From contig OX419755.1 in assembly GCA_948567375.1 (NCBI GenBank), positions 8,685,001-8,749,000 of the forward strand: a DNA stretch of 64,000 nt. The letters run 5' to 3'. A program made the translations under genes and the position numbers. Below, piece after piece: positions 11,786 through 23,704 of the stretch; positions within the stretch are counted from its first letter, which is position 1; the number at the start of each line of letters is the position of its first letter. The DNA is from Lunularia cruciata (Eukaryota; Streptophyta; Marchantiopsida; Lunulariales; Lunulariaceae). A model generated the notes under the pieces. It searched no databases, had not been told where the DNA came from, and saw only the letters and a program-made list of their open reading frames with translations.

Positions 11786-11833
11786 AGAGACCTTCACTTT
11801 GAGGACAAAGTGAAAACTTAGTCCGGGGGTAAA

Positions 11834-12525
11834 TGTAACACCCATTTGTGCATGTGTGTGGTATTGTGATATTTAGCTTGGTATTACAAGTACTTAAGAG
11901 ATATTATTTATATAGAGATAAAGGATGGTTCTATATTAGTCATGGTTTGATAAAGTTAGTCATAGCTAAGATAGAGGGGACTTTACTTTAGAGGAAGTAG
12001 AAAAGATGAGCACCACTATTTTGGATTTTAGTGTATTGACTTGGTATTATTCCTAGGTGTTTGGCTTTGAGGAAAGAGTTGAGAACTCTTGGGCCCGCAA
12101 GCCTTTTTGTTTTGGATTCTTCTTTAGTCCAAGGATAGCCCATGTGAAGGAATCCTTGACTTAGTGGTTGGGTCAAGATAAGACCACATGCTTAGGGGAA
12201 TATGCCCATGTGAATGGATATTCATTTCTACTTTTTGACTTTACTTGACTTTTAGTCTAGTAACTTGAGTTACTACGGTAATTAGTAACTTTGGTATGTA
12301 ACTATTTTACAAGTATATAAACAAGGGGTGAGGAAGTACTCATCATCCTTTCATTTGCAACTATCTCTCTCTCATTGAGTTCTCTAGTGAGCAATATCTT
12401 GAGTCTTGGAGTGTTAGCCTTGGAGGAATATGATGGAGTTCGGGTTCCTCGCCTTCTTAGTCCATAGTGCGCTACCATAATAGCCATCAGAGTTTCATCC
12501 TGAGTGAGAGACAGGCCGGCTCACA
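11834..12525 (+). repeat. 3' LTR of B1
   Basis: A 692-bp LTR starting TGTAACACCC and ending CCGGCTCACA, preceded by a short purine tract GGGGGTAAA (11825-11833) that would prime plus-strand synthesis. The TATA box lies near 12312. It is followed by AGTC, the B1 target duplication, and then by A1 integrase sequence. Confidence 0.94.
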
Positions 12526-12960
12526 AGTCAGTGAAAAAAAAATGTATCGCTTTCTTGTGACTCGGGTCACTAGTTGAATGGGACCCACAAAATCAATTCC
12601 CCATTTCTCAAATGGGGCCAAAGGCAAAATTGGTCTCAAAGGCCATTGAGAAGTAGCTATTGGCTTCTCCATTCTTTGACAAGCATCACAACCTCGGATA
12701 TGAGCATGCGTGTCTTTGTACATCGTAGGCCACCAATACCCTGCCAAAGGAATCTTCTTTACAGTATTCTTCAGAGCATAGTGTCCTCCCGATGCTTCAG
12801 AGTGTAAAGATTCAATCACTCTTCCTACTTTGTATGACTCCAAGCATCACCAAAGTACTTTGTCTTCACCCATCTTGAATAGACTGCCGTGTTTGAGCTG
12901 GTACAGCCCCATTTTGAGAAAGACTGCCCTTTGCTCCAGGTCCATCCCTTCAGGACAATG
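12526..12960 (-). pseudogene. A1 integrase, N-terminal half
   Basis: Upstream half of the A1 integrase, resuming on the far side of B1. It shows the zinc-binding His/Cys finger (HSEASGGH, then CDACQR) and the first catalytic Asp (KWGIDFVGPI) before the B1 junction. Homology to A2 at 56840-57130 is clear. It is joined in reading order to 4767 and below once B1 is removed. Confidence 0.82.
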
Positions 12961-13029
12961 GAGAGTATGCACATAATGATATTTTGTTGCATACCTCGTA
13001 CTTTGCATTGCTGTTAATTGATATTACTC

Positions 13030-14302
13030 TTTGTCAGGGAACCGATCGTCAATTTCCCACTCTTGGTCTTGAGTTTCTAACCTGGACAAGAAGTCCGCAT
13101 TTGAATGCAAAGCTTCCTTCCTTACTTGTACAGTATATGTGAATTCTTGTAACAACAAGATCCATCTTGCAATTCACCAGGACAAATCTACCTTCTTGAC
13201 CAAATGTTGCAATGCGTAATGGTCAACATAGAAGACAAACTTGTATCCCACCAGGTAGTGGTAAAATTTCTTGCAGGCATACACTATCCCGAGTGCTTCT
13301 CTTTCAGTTGCCGAATAGTTCTTTTTAGAAATTGAAAGTTGTCGGTTGGCATAATACACCGGGTAGTCCTTCTTCTTCTTGTCCTTCTGACTAAAGACAA
13401 CCCCGATGGCCATGTACAAAGTGTCCACATATACATGAAAAGGGACATCCCAATTTGGGCCCTCATAACTAGTGCTTCAACCAGTTTCTTCTTCAATACC
13501 TAGAAAGCTTCTTCTTGATTTGCTTCCCACAGATAGTCTTCGGATTTCTTTAGAAGTTTTGTAAGGGGTGCAACAAGCACCGCATAATTTGACACAAAGC
13601 CTCTATAGTATTTGACATGTCCCAAGAAGGCTCTCAGCTCCCGGATATTCCTTGAGGATTCCAAAGCTGCAATTACTTTAACCTTCTCGACATCAACTTC
13701 AATGCCTCGGCTTGACACCCGATGCCCCAGAAGAATCCCCTCCTTCATTGTGAAGAAGCATTTCTCCGAGTGTAATGACAAGCCGGCAAAACAACACCTT
13801 TCAAAAGTTTGGTGAAGGTAATCCAAATGTACATCTCTTTGCCCAAACACACAAAAATCATCAATGAAGACTTCCATAAATTTGCACAGGAAATCTTTGA
13901 AGATTGAATTCATCATCCGCTGGAAAGTAGTGGGAGCATTAAACAACCCAAAGGGCATTTGATTGTAAGCAAAAGTGCCCCAATTGGTTGTGAATGTAGT
14001 TTTATCCTTGTCCTCTTCTCGAATGGATACTTGATTGTACCCTACAAATCCATCAAGAAAGCTATAACAAGGGTGACCAGCTACTTGATCTAGAATTGTA
14101 TCGGTAAAAGGCAAGGGATGATGATCCTTCCTTGTGACAGTGTTCAACTTATGGAAGTCTTGGCGCACTTGGATCTTCCCTATTTTCTTCTTTGGGACAA
14201 TGACAATGGGGGAGACCCATTCACTGCTTAAGACAAGGAAGATGATTTTGGCCCCTAAGTACTTGTCAATTTCATCTTTCACCAAAAGTGAGTACTTTGG
14301 GT
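13030..14302 (-). pseudogene. A1 reverse transcriptase and RNase H
   Basis: The reverse transcriptase frame at 13500-14285 (261 codons) has WVSPIVIVPKKK, the substrate loop FLDGF, TTFTTNWGTFAY and the catalytic FIDDFCV near 13858. The RNase H remnant lies at 13030-13496, with YALQHLVKK and NADFLSR-type motifs split by a frameshift near 13430. A TAG separates the two domains near 13500. This copy shares domain order and wording with A2 at 57314-58720, where different lesions occur, so the two copies decayed independently. Confidence 0.88.
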
Positions 14303-15244
14303 TCAGGCGGTATTGTCTCTGCCAAACCAGAACCCCACCTTCAACCAGATTAATCCAGTGTTCTCCAAATTCTTGTGGAATACCTGCATTTGATCAATAG
14401 ACCAGGCAAATACATCCTGGAATTCTATGAACAGGGTAGTGTATCCTGCCAACTCCTCCGAAGTGACTGTCTTCAAAATTTTTAAAATTTTCCCTTCAAT
14501 CAAGACAACATCTTGATAGTCATCGGGGTTGATGACTCCTTCAACGTGAATTACTCGTCTTAACCCAAGGTGAGCTGCCATCAAACCCCCATCCTCCAAG
14601 TCAGGTTCACCTAAGGTGAGGTCATATGGATCTTTGTCTTTGACATCCACCTCGTAGCATTCCAAGTAGTTAACTTGGACTTTGTCTTTGGATTTGTCTG
14701 AGGACAAAGATGACGAGTCTTTGGTTTCGTCCTCCTCTTTTGACGAACTCATTTCCCCGAGATGGGGAACTTTTGTCCAACTCACAATCACTAGCTTCTG
14801 ATCTTTGGACGAAATGTCCTTAAATTGTAATTTCTGCTAATGCCAATCCACCACAACTTGGGCACTGTACAACCAAGGTCTTCTGATCAACAAAGGGTAA
14901 CCAGTCTTTGTCATTGGTTGCAACACAATGTAATTCAACTTGAAGGGCAACCCTCCAATGATTGTGGTTATGTTTGATAGCATGCCCAAAGGCCGTCTCT
15001 TGGTTTGGTCTACAAAATTCAAAACTGGGGGTGTTGGCTCAAACGTATGATACCCCAGTCAATTTGCAGTATCCTTGGTCATGACATTCACACCGGAACC
15101 CAAATCAATGGGTATCAATGTGATCATGCACCTTGCAATCTCCGCGTCAACCTTGGGAGATCCCAGATTTTCTTGTTCAATACGATAGATAGCGGGCAGG
15201 TCCTTCTTTGACATCGACCTCACCTTCTTAAGGGCCGAATTTAG
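14303..15244 (-). pseudogene. A1 protease region and pol linker
   Basis: The order in element sense is a degenerate aspartic-protease fold around 14837-15200 (PIDLGSGVNVM-type active site; YPLLIRRPWL closing motif) and then an acidic linker at 14303-14791. Frames are short and interrupted. The active-site triplet is Asp-Leu-Gly in both A1 and A2, unlike the usual Asp-Ser/Thr-Gly, so the enzyme may have been unusual or already dead in the source copy. Confidence 0.65.
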
Positions 15245-15757
15245 CTACTTCTTGTACAGCTTATTGTCTTCCCACAATTGCTTGAATGTAACGTTGGCAT
15301 TTGTGGCTGCCAAATCCGCTACAATATTATATTGGGGTACTCCTCCCAATTTGACCATCTTTGCCTTCGGCTTCGAGTTCAAAGTCTCTCCATGTTCCAT
15401 TTTGACTTCGGGACGTTTTAAAATGGTGACAGGATTGCTAGTGGCCTTAACCTGAGGTTCCTTGGATTGGCCCACCTTGGCTTGGATTAGACTCTTTACT
15501 TCAGATCGGATGTCTGCCGGAAAATCTGGAGGCTTTGTCTTTGTCTCCTCCTCCAAACTCAGTTCACGAGTTCTGAGTAGTACCTCCTTAAGTTCTTTTT
15601 GCAAGGCTTTAGCTTTGGCTTTCAAGAGGATCTTTTCCTCCTTGGTAGAAAGAATTGCCTTTGGGCGCAGTCTTTTTGCCTTTCTGGAAGATGACAAGGT
15701 TATACTCAATTCTTTGGGATCACGCTTCTTCTTACTTACGTATGTCTCAACCTTCAA
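15245..15757 (-). pseudogene. A1 gag-protease linker, lysine-rich
   Basis: A 170-codon piece rich in Lys, Glu and Leu, with helix-forming repeats in its first half (KILLKAKAKALQKELKEV). It ends in a short conserved segment (YNIVADLAATNANVTF) that lies just before the protease, as the YNVLEDVGSHKANIT segment does in element B. It is probably part of the A gag-pol polyprotein. It has no recognised domain. Confidence 0.55.
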
Positions 15758-15872
15758 AATTTCAAGGTCCGGCCATTCCCCTTCCGAGGCCAGACTGCCT
15801 TCCTAAGGTCTCTCCTCCTCAAGCGTGATGCAATTTACATTAGTATCCCCCTTTGCCTGAATCGCTGCAAGC

Positions 15873-17620
15873 TCAGCGGGGGTCTATACATATTTTACAG
15901 GCGGCTTTGGGTTTGGTGGGTGAGGGCATTGGTTGCCCGTATGGCCCGATCCTTTGCAATTTCTGCATAGGGGAACGTACCCAATTTGCCTTCTTGGCTC
16001 CGGACAGTTTGGAGACCAATGTCCCATTGAGCCACAATTGTAATAGGCTCCAAGTGCAACATTTTGAGGTCAATTTTGGTTGCTCATTGGTGGTCTTTGT
16101 GGAGGAGCATTGGGGTTATACTCCCTTGGTCCAAACCTTGGACCTTGATACGATGTGCTTGCTTGAGGCTGTACCTCTTGTGTTTGGTACACGGCTTCTT
16201 CTTCCTCGTCTTGGTTCCATCCCAAAACCCAATCAATCTGCTGCACCGAGAATGCATTATGAGTATTGCATTCCGTGTTTGCATCGCCCGACTTGCCACA
16301 TGTGGTGCACCATACATTTGATCTGCCAAATGCTGGGGCCTTCCTTCTATCTTTAGCCCCAATCATCTAGATCTTAAAATCCAAAAACTCCTTGATGAGG
16401 GCATCGAGCTTGGTATCCAACTTATGTACACTCTTTGCTGGAGGAGTCACTGGTTTTTTACCTCCACGTCTTCTTACTTGTCTTGGCTTTGATTCTTCTT
16501 CAGATTGCGAAGAAGAGCTCAAAGATGTGGAGGATTCCTCCAAAGAAGGGGATGTATTGTGCAAAGCTCTCCTTCTAGGCTTCTTGCCTTTCTTCTCCCA
16601 ATTTCTCTAGTTGCCGGGAGAGTGAGAGTGGGCCGCCTCGTAACGGGCAACATGTTTGAGTACCTTGTCAAGGGAAGTTACATTCCTCTCCCTTGCAAAG
16701 ATTTGAATCTCTGGTGAAAGTCCTCCTAAGAACCAGGTAATGGCTTGGGCATCGGAGTAACCCACCACCCCCAATTGCTTTGGAACTTGGTTCAAAAGTG
16801 CCATGAACCGCTCAGAGTAGTCTCTCAACTTCTCCTTCTTGCCTCGGTCTAAATCGTTGAGTGCCGCAAAGACACCCATGTCATAGTCAACCTCTTGGAA
16901 TTGTTCCAAGAAGTTGTTTCTCAAGTCCGCCCAGTCTGCCGGTACAAACCCCTTATGGGTCACATGGGTGTACCAGCTCTGAGCTTTCTTTTGGAGCAGA
17001 CTTGGGAAAATTTGCAGTCGATCCACTGAGTCATGCTCCTTATTAGCAAAGGAGATGACTTTGAATTCTTTGATGAATTCATCGGGGTCTTTGTCTTGTT
17101 GTGTCCCCTTATACTTCTGATAGGCGTGTTGGGTGACAAGCAACAAAGTCATTATTTGATGGCCTGGGATCGGCTAGGGTAGAGTTGAACTTGACGGAAC
17201 CAAGGAATTGGCTGGAATTGATGCCGTGTTGTCAGCCCAAGGATTCCAATTTGTCAAATTCAAGGTAGGGTCTTCTTTGACAATTTTTGCTACCAGGGTG
17301 TCTACTTCAACCCAATTGGAAGATTTAGGATCAACACCTTTGATGTGTTCTTCAAAATTCCTTCAGGACAACCGAGGAATTGTTTGTAGAAGATGCTGAC
17401 ACTCTTCTTCCGTGAGTGTCCGTGCTGTCTTTTCTCGAACAAAGTTCTTTAAGGACGTGACTTCCTTTACAGCTCTAGGGGAAGTCGGTGTACAAGGCCG
17501 TAATGCATATGTTTGGCCACTCAAGTCTTTCTTCTTTTTGGACAAAGAGGGGGATGCAAAGTAGCCTTGCCAACCGCCTTCGCATTTCTTGTGGTCAAGT
17601 TCTCGCAGGGCTTCTTGCAC
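15873..17620 (-). pseudogene. A1 gag
   Basis: The core capsid domain lies at 16607-17152 (QDKDPDEFIKEF; AQSWYTHV; WADLRNNFLEQF), a match to the retrotransposon gag domain. Upstream is an N-terminal piece at 17363-17620. Downstream, in a different frame, is a pair of zinc knuckles near 15925-16045. One is intact (CRNCKGSGHTGNQC). In the other the first Cys has become Tyr (YYNCGSMGHWSPNC). Another Cys-rich spot (CTTCGKSG) sits near 16310. Several frameshifts break the gene. Confidence 0.8.
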
Positions 17621-17820
17621 TTAGTGAAGGAGTTGAAAGTCCAACGCCTCTTGTTTGGTTTCATCAAAAGTAGATGGGACTTTCAGACGTTCGTCTTCTT
17701 CACGCTGCATTGCTCGTCTTCAAACTCTCTCTTCCCATTGTTCTCTTGATGTAGACATTCATATTGCTTTGATACCCATTTTCAAATTTGGCTTTGTATT
17801 CTTCCACTTCCGAGATTTGT

Positions 17821-17839
17821 ATCCCCAACAGCGGTGCCA
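17821..17839 (-). promoter_or_regulatory. Primer-binding site of A1
   Basis: The minus strand reads TGGCACCGCTGTTGGGGAT seven bases inside the 5' LTR. It begins with TGG, as needed to pair with a tRNA 3' end, and resembles the TGGCGCCGTTGCCGGGGA type known from Tat/Athila elements. This sets the orientation of A1 independently of its genes. Confidence 0.75.
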
Positions 17840-17846
17840 AAAATCA

Positions 17847-20800
17847 TGTGACAACCCGGCAAATATCACTTTTGCGGTAATCGGGTAAGTAAAATTTGTT
17901 CCCACAAAGATACTAGTCAAAATTGGTCAAATACAACGTCAAATAGTAACAATGTAGTTCTTCTTGATTGCGTCTTTAATCTCTCAGGTAGAAACCACAC
18001 CCAGAAGAGAGTAACAAGCATTGATTCTCAGTCTTGTCACAAATTCACACACCTTAATCACAACTTCTTCAACTCTTTCCAAACAATCTTGATTGTGATG
18101 ATTCAAGCTCTCCCAAAAATGGCACTTCACTGCAAAATGACTTTGCCTCAAAATTGTGTTCCACCCCTCCACTGAAGGCATAACTTCCTTGATCAAAATT
18201 GCTTCACATCAACACTACGCTGCACTCACAAATGCAGAATACTACCAACACTACAATTCCTCTCAGATTTGTCAAGGCATTGCTTTGATTGCACTTCACT
18301 CAGGATCAAACACATAGAATGAAGATCAACGCTGTGGAATCCAACATCCAACAAGCACACATACTTGCACTTTGAAATTCTCCCAACACTCACAAACATA
18401 GACACAAAGTTGATACTCGGAATCAAGCTCAAGCGACGAGCACTACTTCACAGCACTTCAATTTATCTATTCTCAGAATTATGAGCACTGAACAAGATAA
18501 GACTTCGAATGCCACTCTTAAGTAGTGAAGTAATTGACAGTTATCTTCCTAATGCACCTCTTCCTAACAACTCTACAAACCTACAGATCTGAAATGACAA
18601 TGCACCTCTTCATATCTGCCTATTCAAATCTCAAATCGGTTACTAATCCGATCCGATGTCTACTTCTCCTTTGTCTTTCAAACCCAAACCTAAAGTAACT
18701 TTACTTCCTATTGCTCTGTCCTCGGGTTTCACAATTCCTACCTCTTCTACCAGATCTAACAGTTCTCTTTCTTGATCTGACATTTCACTAGTGGGTAATC
18801 TTTCTCACTCCTTATCTTCTGATCCACTCTTCTCTAATGTCTCCAATGGTAACTCCAAAGACATCTGCACTCCTACATCATCTACTTCGGATTTTGCTTT
18901 AACATCTTTCCGAAGTTTATCTATCTCCAGCTTTACCAAATCTAATCTAATCATGATATTATCTTCTACTTCTAATATTTTCCTATCTACACGAGTTTTG
19001 AGACTAATTATCAAAGCATTCAAGTCTATGTCCTTTGCATGTCTCCTCCTTGTCTCTTGCACCAACACCTTCAACTCGTGCAACCTTGTCTCTTCAATAT
19101 GAACACTGGCCTCTATACTTAGCATTGCATTCATCCTGATTATGATCTCCTTCAATAGCTCCAATTTCATCTTCCTTTCACGCTCTTGATCTGCAAGCCA
19201 ATCTTCCCTGTACATTGCCAATTCTACCTCAAACTTGGCTTTCACCGTTTCCTTCTCCTTCTCCTTCTGTACAACCTTCTCTTCTTGATTACAAAGTAAC
19301 TCTTGTAATCTCTCTTCTTCCCTATATCTCACTGTCAACTCCCGTTGCCACAATTGCTTCTTCTCTTCTACACTCTCCATCACTCTATTGAGCTCTTGTT
19401 CCTTCTCTACTACCCTCGCCATAGCATGGATAATTTCTAGCCAGCAAACTGTTGCTTCAAGATTTCATACTCAACTACTTGTCTTTCCCTTGCTATGTCA
19501 CTCTTCTGCACAAGTTTCTCTTGATACCTTGCTTCCCTCTTCAAGTTCTCAATCACTTGACTCTGCACTACTGCATCTACTCATAGTACTTCCCTTTCCT
19601 CCTCACCTTGGATTATACTCTTCTTCAACTCCGAGTTCTCTTCTTCCAATCTTGCTAATACCTGCAACACAGTCTTCACCTCCGGACACTTTGACTGCAT
19701 CTCCCTCTTCTTGTGCTCTAGCTTCACTAACAATGGGCACACAACTTCTAGCAGGATCTCCACTCCATCACTCGCAACTACTTCAACCTACGGAGTGATC
19801 TCCTTCTTTACCTCCTCTTCTCCCGATACTCACCTTCTTCTCTGCAGTCGTCGTATCGGAATAGACGGTTCACTTCCCAAACTAGCATTCTCCTCTTCCC
19901 TTGCCTTGCTCGGACCCACTTCCCACTTTGCCTAGCGCCTCGACCAAACTCCCCTCTGAATCGTAATCTTCTTCTCCTCCGGCTCGGGTACCTTGTCCTC
20001 CAACTTTGCGTTATTCTCTTCCTCGAGCTCCACCCAAACTTCTTCTTCTTTTGCAGGTACCGATGTCATCTCCCCACCTTCATCGCTATCCCTACTAGTA
20101 TCTTCACTTTGTAGCGTGAGCTCAGGTTCTTCCTCATGTTCCGAGTCTTTGGACTTGCACTCGGCTTTACCCTCAGAGTCTTCTTCCAATGACGCGATTA
20201 CCACCATACCTTTCCTTGGGTTTCCTCTCCTGGTCTTCCGAGGTCTCGTCTTCTCTACGGCTTTGCCTTCTCTTTGTCGACTCTGCTTCTTTGACTTTAG
20301 AGTACTTACTTCTACCTGCACACTCTTCCCCGCCTACACGTAGTACTCATCACTACTTCAGATTTGAAGAATAAACTGTTGCTCCTCCGCGTCAACTTCC
20401 TTTCTCAAGTTGGGATGAAAGTGAGACATCATTTTGCTGCACTCCGCCGCATTGAGCAAATTCAACCCAAGGTAGAAATGTGTTGCACGATGTAGTGTGG
20501 AGGTGACTTATCCCGCAAATTCCACACCATGTGCCTCGTTCTCCCATGGAAGCACCTCGCCCAATTGATGGGTTCTCCTGCAAACATCTTATGGAAGAAC
20601 ACCCCTTGGTGTTTCATCACATAAGTCATTCTTTCCGGCTTTAGGATTGCCATGAGAGCACTCATGACCCCCTCTTGACCGGATCTTTGTTACTCTCTAC
20701 TTTATACCCATTCTTCATCCTCTTCAAAGAGAAGGCATCCCTCACTTCTTGGGTTTCTTCGGCTACCTCACCCTTCTCCAAGGAAGTGGCACCCTGCTCT

Positions 20801-21592
20801 GCACCTACCTCTCTTCCGAGTACCAATCTCCAATCCGACTCTGTCCAGCAAGCCAGATTTCCTCTCTTCTCCTCTTCTTCGGGGCCATCGAGACACTTAC
20901 TCTTGATTATCTTGGTCATGAATCCTCAAAAACTCACGTTCCAGTTCCACGCCAAGAATGTGATCCAAAGTCGGCTCAAGACTTCAATTCTTGCTATAAC
21001 TTCTAACCTCCGAATTGCATGATTTCTCATTGCAAATTCAAAGTTCTTCTTTCCTCCTCCCATCTTTCTTGCTTCCTCATTGTCTCTTGGGTTAACTCTC
21101 TTGAATTATCCTCTACACACTAGCACATCTTCAACTCTACTTCCCTTCTTCCGATCTCCTACAGGACGACTCCTCAATGGCAAAGGAAAATTGCTCAACA
21201 TTGCTTCATTGTTAGCCCAATTTTTAAAAATTTGTGCCTTCTTTGTCTCTCTTCAATTCAAGTTTCTACTAATCACACCTCTTGCATGCGCCTGTCATTG
21301 TCAAGTGTACTTCACGCATATGACCGCCGGTTTTTGAATGGTCCCTTCTTGAATTTCTCACCCCGAAGAAAAGTTGTTACACTATCTTTGCCTCGGGTTG
21401 AGCTCCCCCCGATACGAAGACTTCTTACTTCGGGTTGTATGCTGACAAGGCAAGTCCGAGTACTTTGCCTTATGACCCAAAGCCATGCTACCTTGGGTTT
21501 CATCCCGAAGACTCTTTTCTTTGCCTTCTTTGGCCATACAGGCACAATCCGACTTCTCTATTTCAAAAAAAACAAAAAATGTGGGTACCACA
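17847..21592 (-). repeat. 5' LTR of A1 (about 3.75 kb)
   Basis: Matches the A1 3' LTR throughout, with the same terminal bases. It is followed at 21593-21597 by the CCCTT duplication. It contains a better-preserved copy of the LTR-encoded frame (18643-21201). It faces the plus-strand A LTR at 23319-27059, giving a 3.7-kb inverted pair with a 1.7-kb spacer. Confidence 0.93.
18643..21201 (-). pseudogene. A-LTR ORF in the A1 5' LTR
   Basis: A second copy of the frame within the A LTR. The N-terminal part lies at 20462-21201 (SDWRLVLGREVG; VFFHKMFAGEPIN). The charged linker lies at 19932-20321 (RPRKTRRGNP, then long Glu/Asp runs). A 205-codon coiled coil lies at 18805-19422 (MARVVEKEQELNRVM start, many heptads of Glu, Lys and Leu). 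The conserved C-terminal end stops at 18643-18645. Stops and shifts separate the parts. The full protein would be about 850 residues: an unrecognised N-terminal domain, an acidic linker and a long coiled coil. It lies upstream of the likely LTR promoter, that is in U3. Confidence 0.65.
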
Positions 21593-22564
21593 CCCTTCAC
21601 TTTGAAATCTTCCTCTTTCTCTCTCTCCAATTACATCCTTCATAGGCCCTTCCCAAACCCCTCTTTCTCTTGAAGGTTTCCTCCCTTGCAGAGCCTCGTC
21701 TCCTTTGATAATTTCTTCTGTCCCTCTATGTTCTTGTCCAGACCTTTAGTGTCTCCTTCAAGAAAATCTCCCTTGCCTGCCATGTCCCAAACCCCTCTCT
21801 TTTGTCTCCTATCAGACTCTACTTTTTAAAACCCTTACACAAGCCAACCCTTCCTTTGATTGTTCTCTCCTACTACACTTCACTCTCAAAAATCCCTTTA
21901 CAGGCCAGTCTTCAAACCATAAACATCATTCTCCTGTTCAGGCCTCCTCTCATAATCCAAAATCTCTTTCCTATCCGACAAGATCAGGCCTTCACTCCAA
22001 GCATAAGACATCATTCTCCTTCTTGTTCAGACCAGATCAGCCTTCCCTCTAGTTTGCTTCCCCTGCAGTTCAAAACCATCTCATTTGATTGCTCTCCCCT
22101 CTCTCCAAGCAGCCCCAAGCTACTCCTCATTCCCATGAATTCTTTGCCTCTCCCAACCTATCTCATCCCTTTGATATCTCTCCCTCAAACTCCTCCCTAT
22201 CCTCCACTGTCCAACCTAAACCTCCCTTTGAGAAAACCAAAAAATAAATAAATAAAAACCCCTTACTCCTCTTTCCTTGTCCAAACAGGCTTTTTCTCCC
22301 TGCTATTTGTTTGCTTTCCTCTCAAAACCCAAAAACCCTCTCTTCCTCTTTCCACATGCACTTTCTTTGGGAATTTTTCCAGCCAGCCTTTTTGTCCTAC
22401 CTTGCTCCTTCGAGAAAAAGATCTCCTTCTAATTCTGCTAGGCCTCTTCTCTTTTCTCCTTGAAAAATTCCCCTCTACAATGCCCATCCTTTAAATCCTA
22501 AACCCTCTTTTCTCACATTCCTCTACAAACTTCTCCTTGAAGACCCCAAACTTCTCCTATTCAG

Positions 22565-22700
22565 CCTTCAACTCATGTAACACATAAACTCTTGAGTTTT
22601 CAACATCCCAAAGAGCTCTTGAGGTTATGTCACATAAGAGAAACACTTGAGCTTATGTACCATAGGAGAAACACCTTGAGCTTATGTAACACTCAAATAA
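22565..22700. repeat. Short imperfect tandem repeat
   Basis: A unit of about 36 bp with the core CTTGAGCTTATGTA and a GAGAAACAC spacer recurs three to four times with changes. No coding or RNA function is evident. Confidence 0.5.
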
Positions 22701-22921
22701 GTCCCAAGTTTATAGCAGCATAAAACAACCTCTGACAAATGACAAACAATACTCCGGAGATGCAATAACATAAAATGCCAAGTTCATTGTAACATAAGAA
22801 GAAAAAAATCTCTCGTACTGAATAGCACCAATGGTATGCATGGATTATTTTCCTGATGACATCCACCCCCGCCAATCTTGTGCAACCTCTAGTCTGCACC
22901 ATCAAAGTTCTAGGTGATCTG
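22700..22921 (-). other. Possible Ty1/copia 3' end remnant
   Basis: On the minus strand a purine run GGCGGGGGTGGA (about 22849-22880) is followed by TGTCATCAGG, as at the end of a copia interior and the start of its 3' LTR. No second LTR or pol could be linked to it, and the B LTR at 22922 cuts it off. This is a weak call. Confidence 0.28.
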
Positions 22922-23318
22922 TGAGCCGGCCTGTCTCTCACTCAGGATGAACCTCTGATGGCTATTATGGTAGCGCACCATGGACTAAGATGGCAAGGAC
23001 CCCAACTCCATCATACTCCTCCAAGGCTAACACTCCAAGACTCAAGACATTGCTCACTAGAGAACTCAATGAGAGAGAGATAGTTGCAAATGAAAGGATG
23101 ATAGTACCTCCTCATCCCTTGTTTATATACTTGTGAAATAGTTACGCACCAAAGTTACTAATTACCGTAGTAACTCAAGTTACTAGACTAAAAGTCAAGT
23201 AAAGTCAAAAAGTAGAAAGGAATATCCATTCACATGGGCATATTCCCCTAAGCATGTGGTCTTATCTTGACCCAACCACTAAGTCAAGGATTCCTTCACA
23301 TGGGCTATCCTTGGACTA
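22922..23318 (-). repeat. Truncated B LTR
   Basis: The first 397 bp of a minus-strand B LTR (starting TGTGAGCCGG), ending abruptly after CCTTGGACTA where other copies continue AAGAAGAATCC. It is joined directly to the A LTR that starts at 23319. The left flank is GATC; the right duplication is lost. Confidence 0.88.
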
Positions 23319-23704
23319 TTTTTGGCTTTTTTCCTTGTTTTCAAAGAAGAAGTGTACAGATGAAGTTGTATTGCACTTGTATGACATCTGAAGGCAAAGA
23401 ATGGGGTCTTCGGGTTGTAACCCAAGGTAAAGTGACTTTGTGTCAGAAGATGAAGTACTTGAATTTGCCTTGTGAGCATGCAACCCAAAGTAAGGAGACT
23501 ACAACTCAAGGGAGCTCAACCCAAGGCAAGGACAGTGTAACAACTTTCCTTTGGGGTTGGATATTCAAGAAGGTACCGTGCATAAAAACGGCTGGCCTAT
23601 GAGCGGGAGGAAATTGACAGTGATAGGAGCATGAAGGAGGTGTGATTTCTTGGTAGAAACTTGAAGTGAAGAAAGATGGAAGAAGCATGCCGAGAGACAA
23701 AGAG

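Larger units (their letters stand above)
4768..12525 (+). mobile_element. Element B1: complete Ty3/gypsy LTR retrotransposon inserted in A1
   Basis: Plus-strand element with LTRs at 4768-6155 (interrupted) and 11834-12525. Its target duplication AGTC lies at 4764-4767 and 12526-12529. Removing B1 rejoins the A1 integrase sequence (compare A2 near 56840). The interior has a primer-binding site, gag with a zinc knuckle, protease, reverse transcriptase, RNase H and integrase in gypsy order. The coding region is broken by a 4-base loss near 7491, a 1-base gain near 7880, stops near 8955, 9230 and 11147, and a 1-base loss near 9184. Compared with B2 it also lacks about 720 bp upstream of gag. The nearly identical LTRs suggest a younger age than A1. 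Confidence 0.94.
140..21592 (-). mobile_element. Element A1: complete Ty3/gypsy LTR retrotransposon with giant LTRs, interrupted by B1
   Basis: A complete minus-strand element. Its LTRs (140-3920 and 17847-21592) start TGTGG and end CACA in element sense. It has a primer-binding site at 17821-17839, a polypurine tract at 3921-3935, and a 5-bp target duplication CCCTT at 135-139 and 21593-21597. In element order the interior holds gag, protease, reverse transcriptase, RNase H and integrase, all broken. Element B1 (4768-12525) sits in the integrase gene. Without B1, A1 is about 13.7 kb, more than half of it LTR. The two LTRs differ at roughly 14 of the first 215 positions by my hand count, mostly transitions, so the insertion is not recent. 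Gene order is Ty3/gypsy; the pol resembles the Tat/Athila group, but that lineage call is an inference. Confidence 0.93.
21593..22921. other. Pyrimidine-rich DNA without genes between A1 and the next repeat
   Basis: From 21593 to about 22560 the plus strand is strongly C- and T-rich with many CCTC/TTCC runs. It continues the 1-139 flank interrupted by A1. The open frames here are low-complexity products of this bias. From 22580 short repeats and a possible copia remnant follow (separate entries). No host gene is supported. Confidence 0.65.

Noticed and set aside
21802..22251. A 149-codon plus-strand frame rich in Leu, Pro and Ser
   Set aside because: It is a by-product of pyrimidine-rich DNA: no domain, no conservation, and low complexity.
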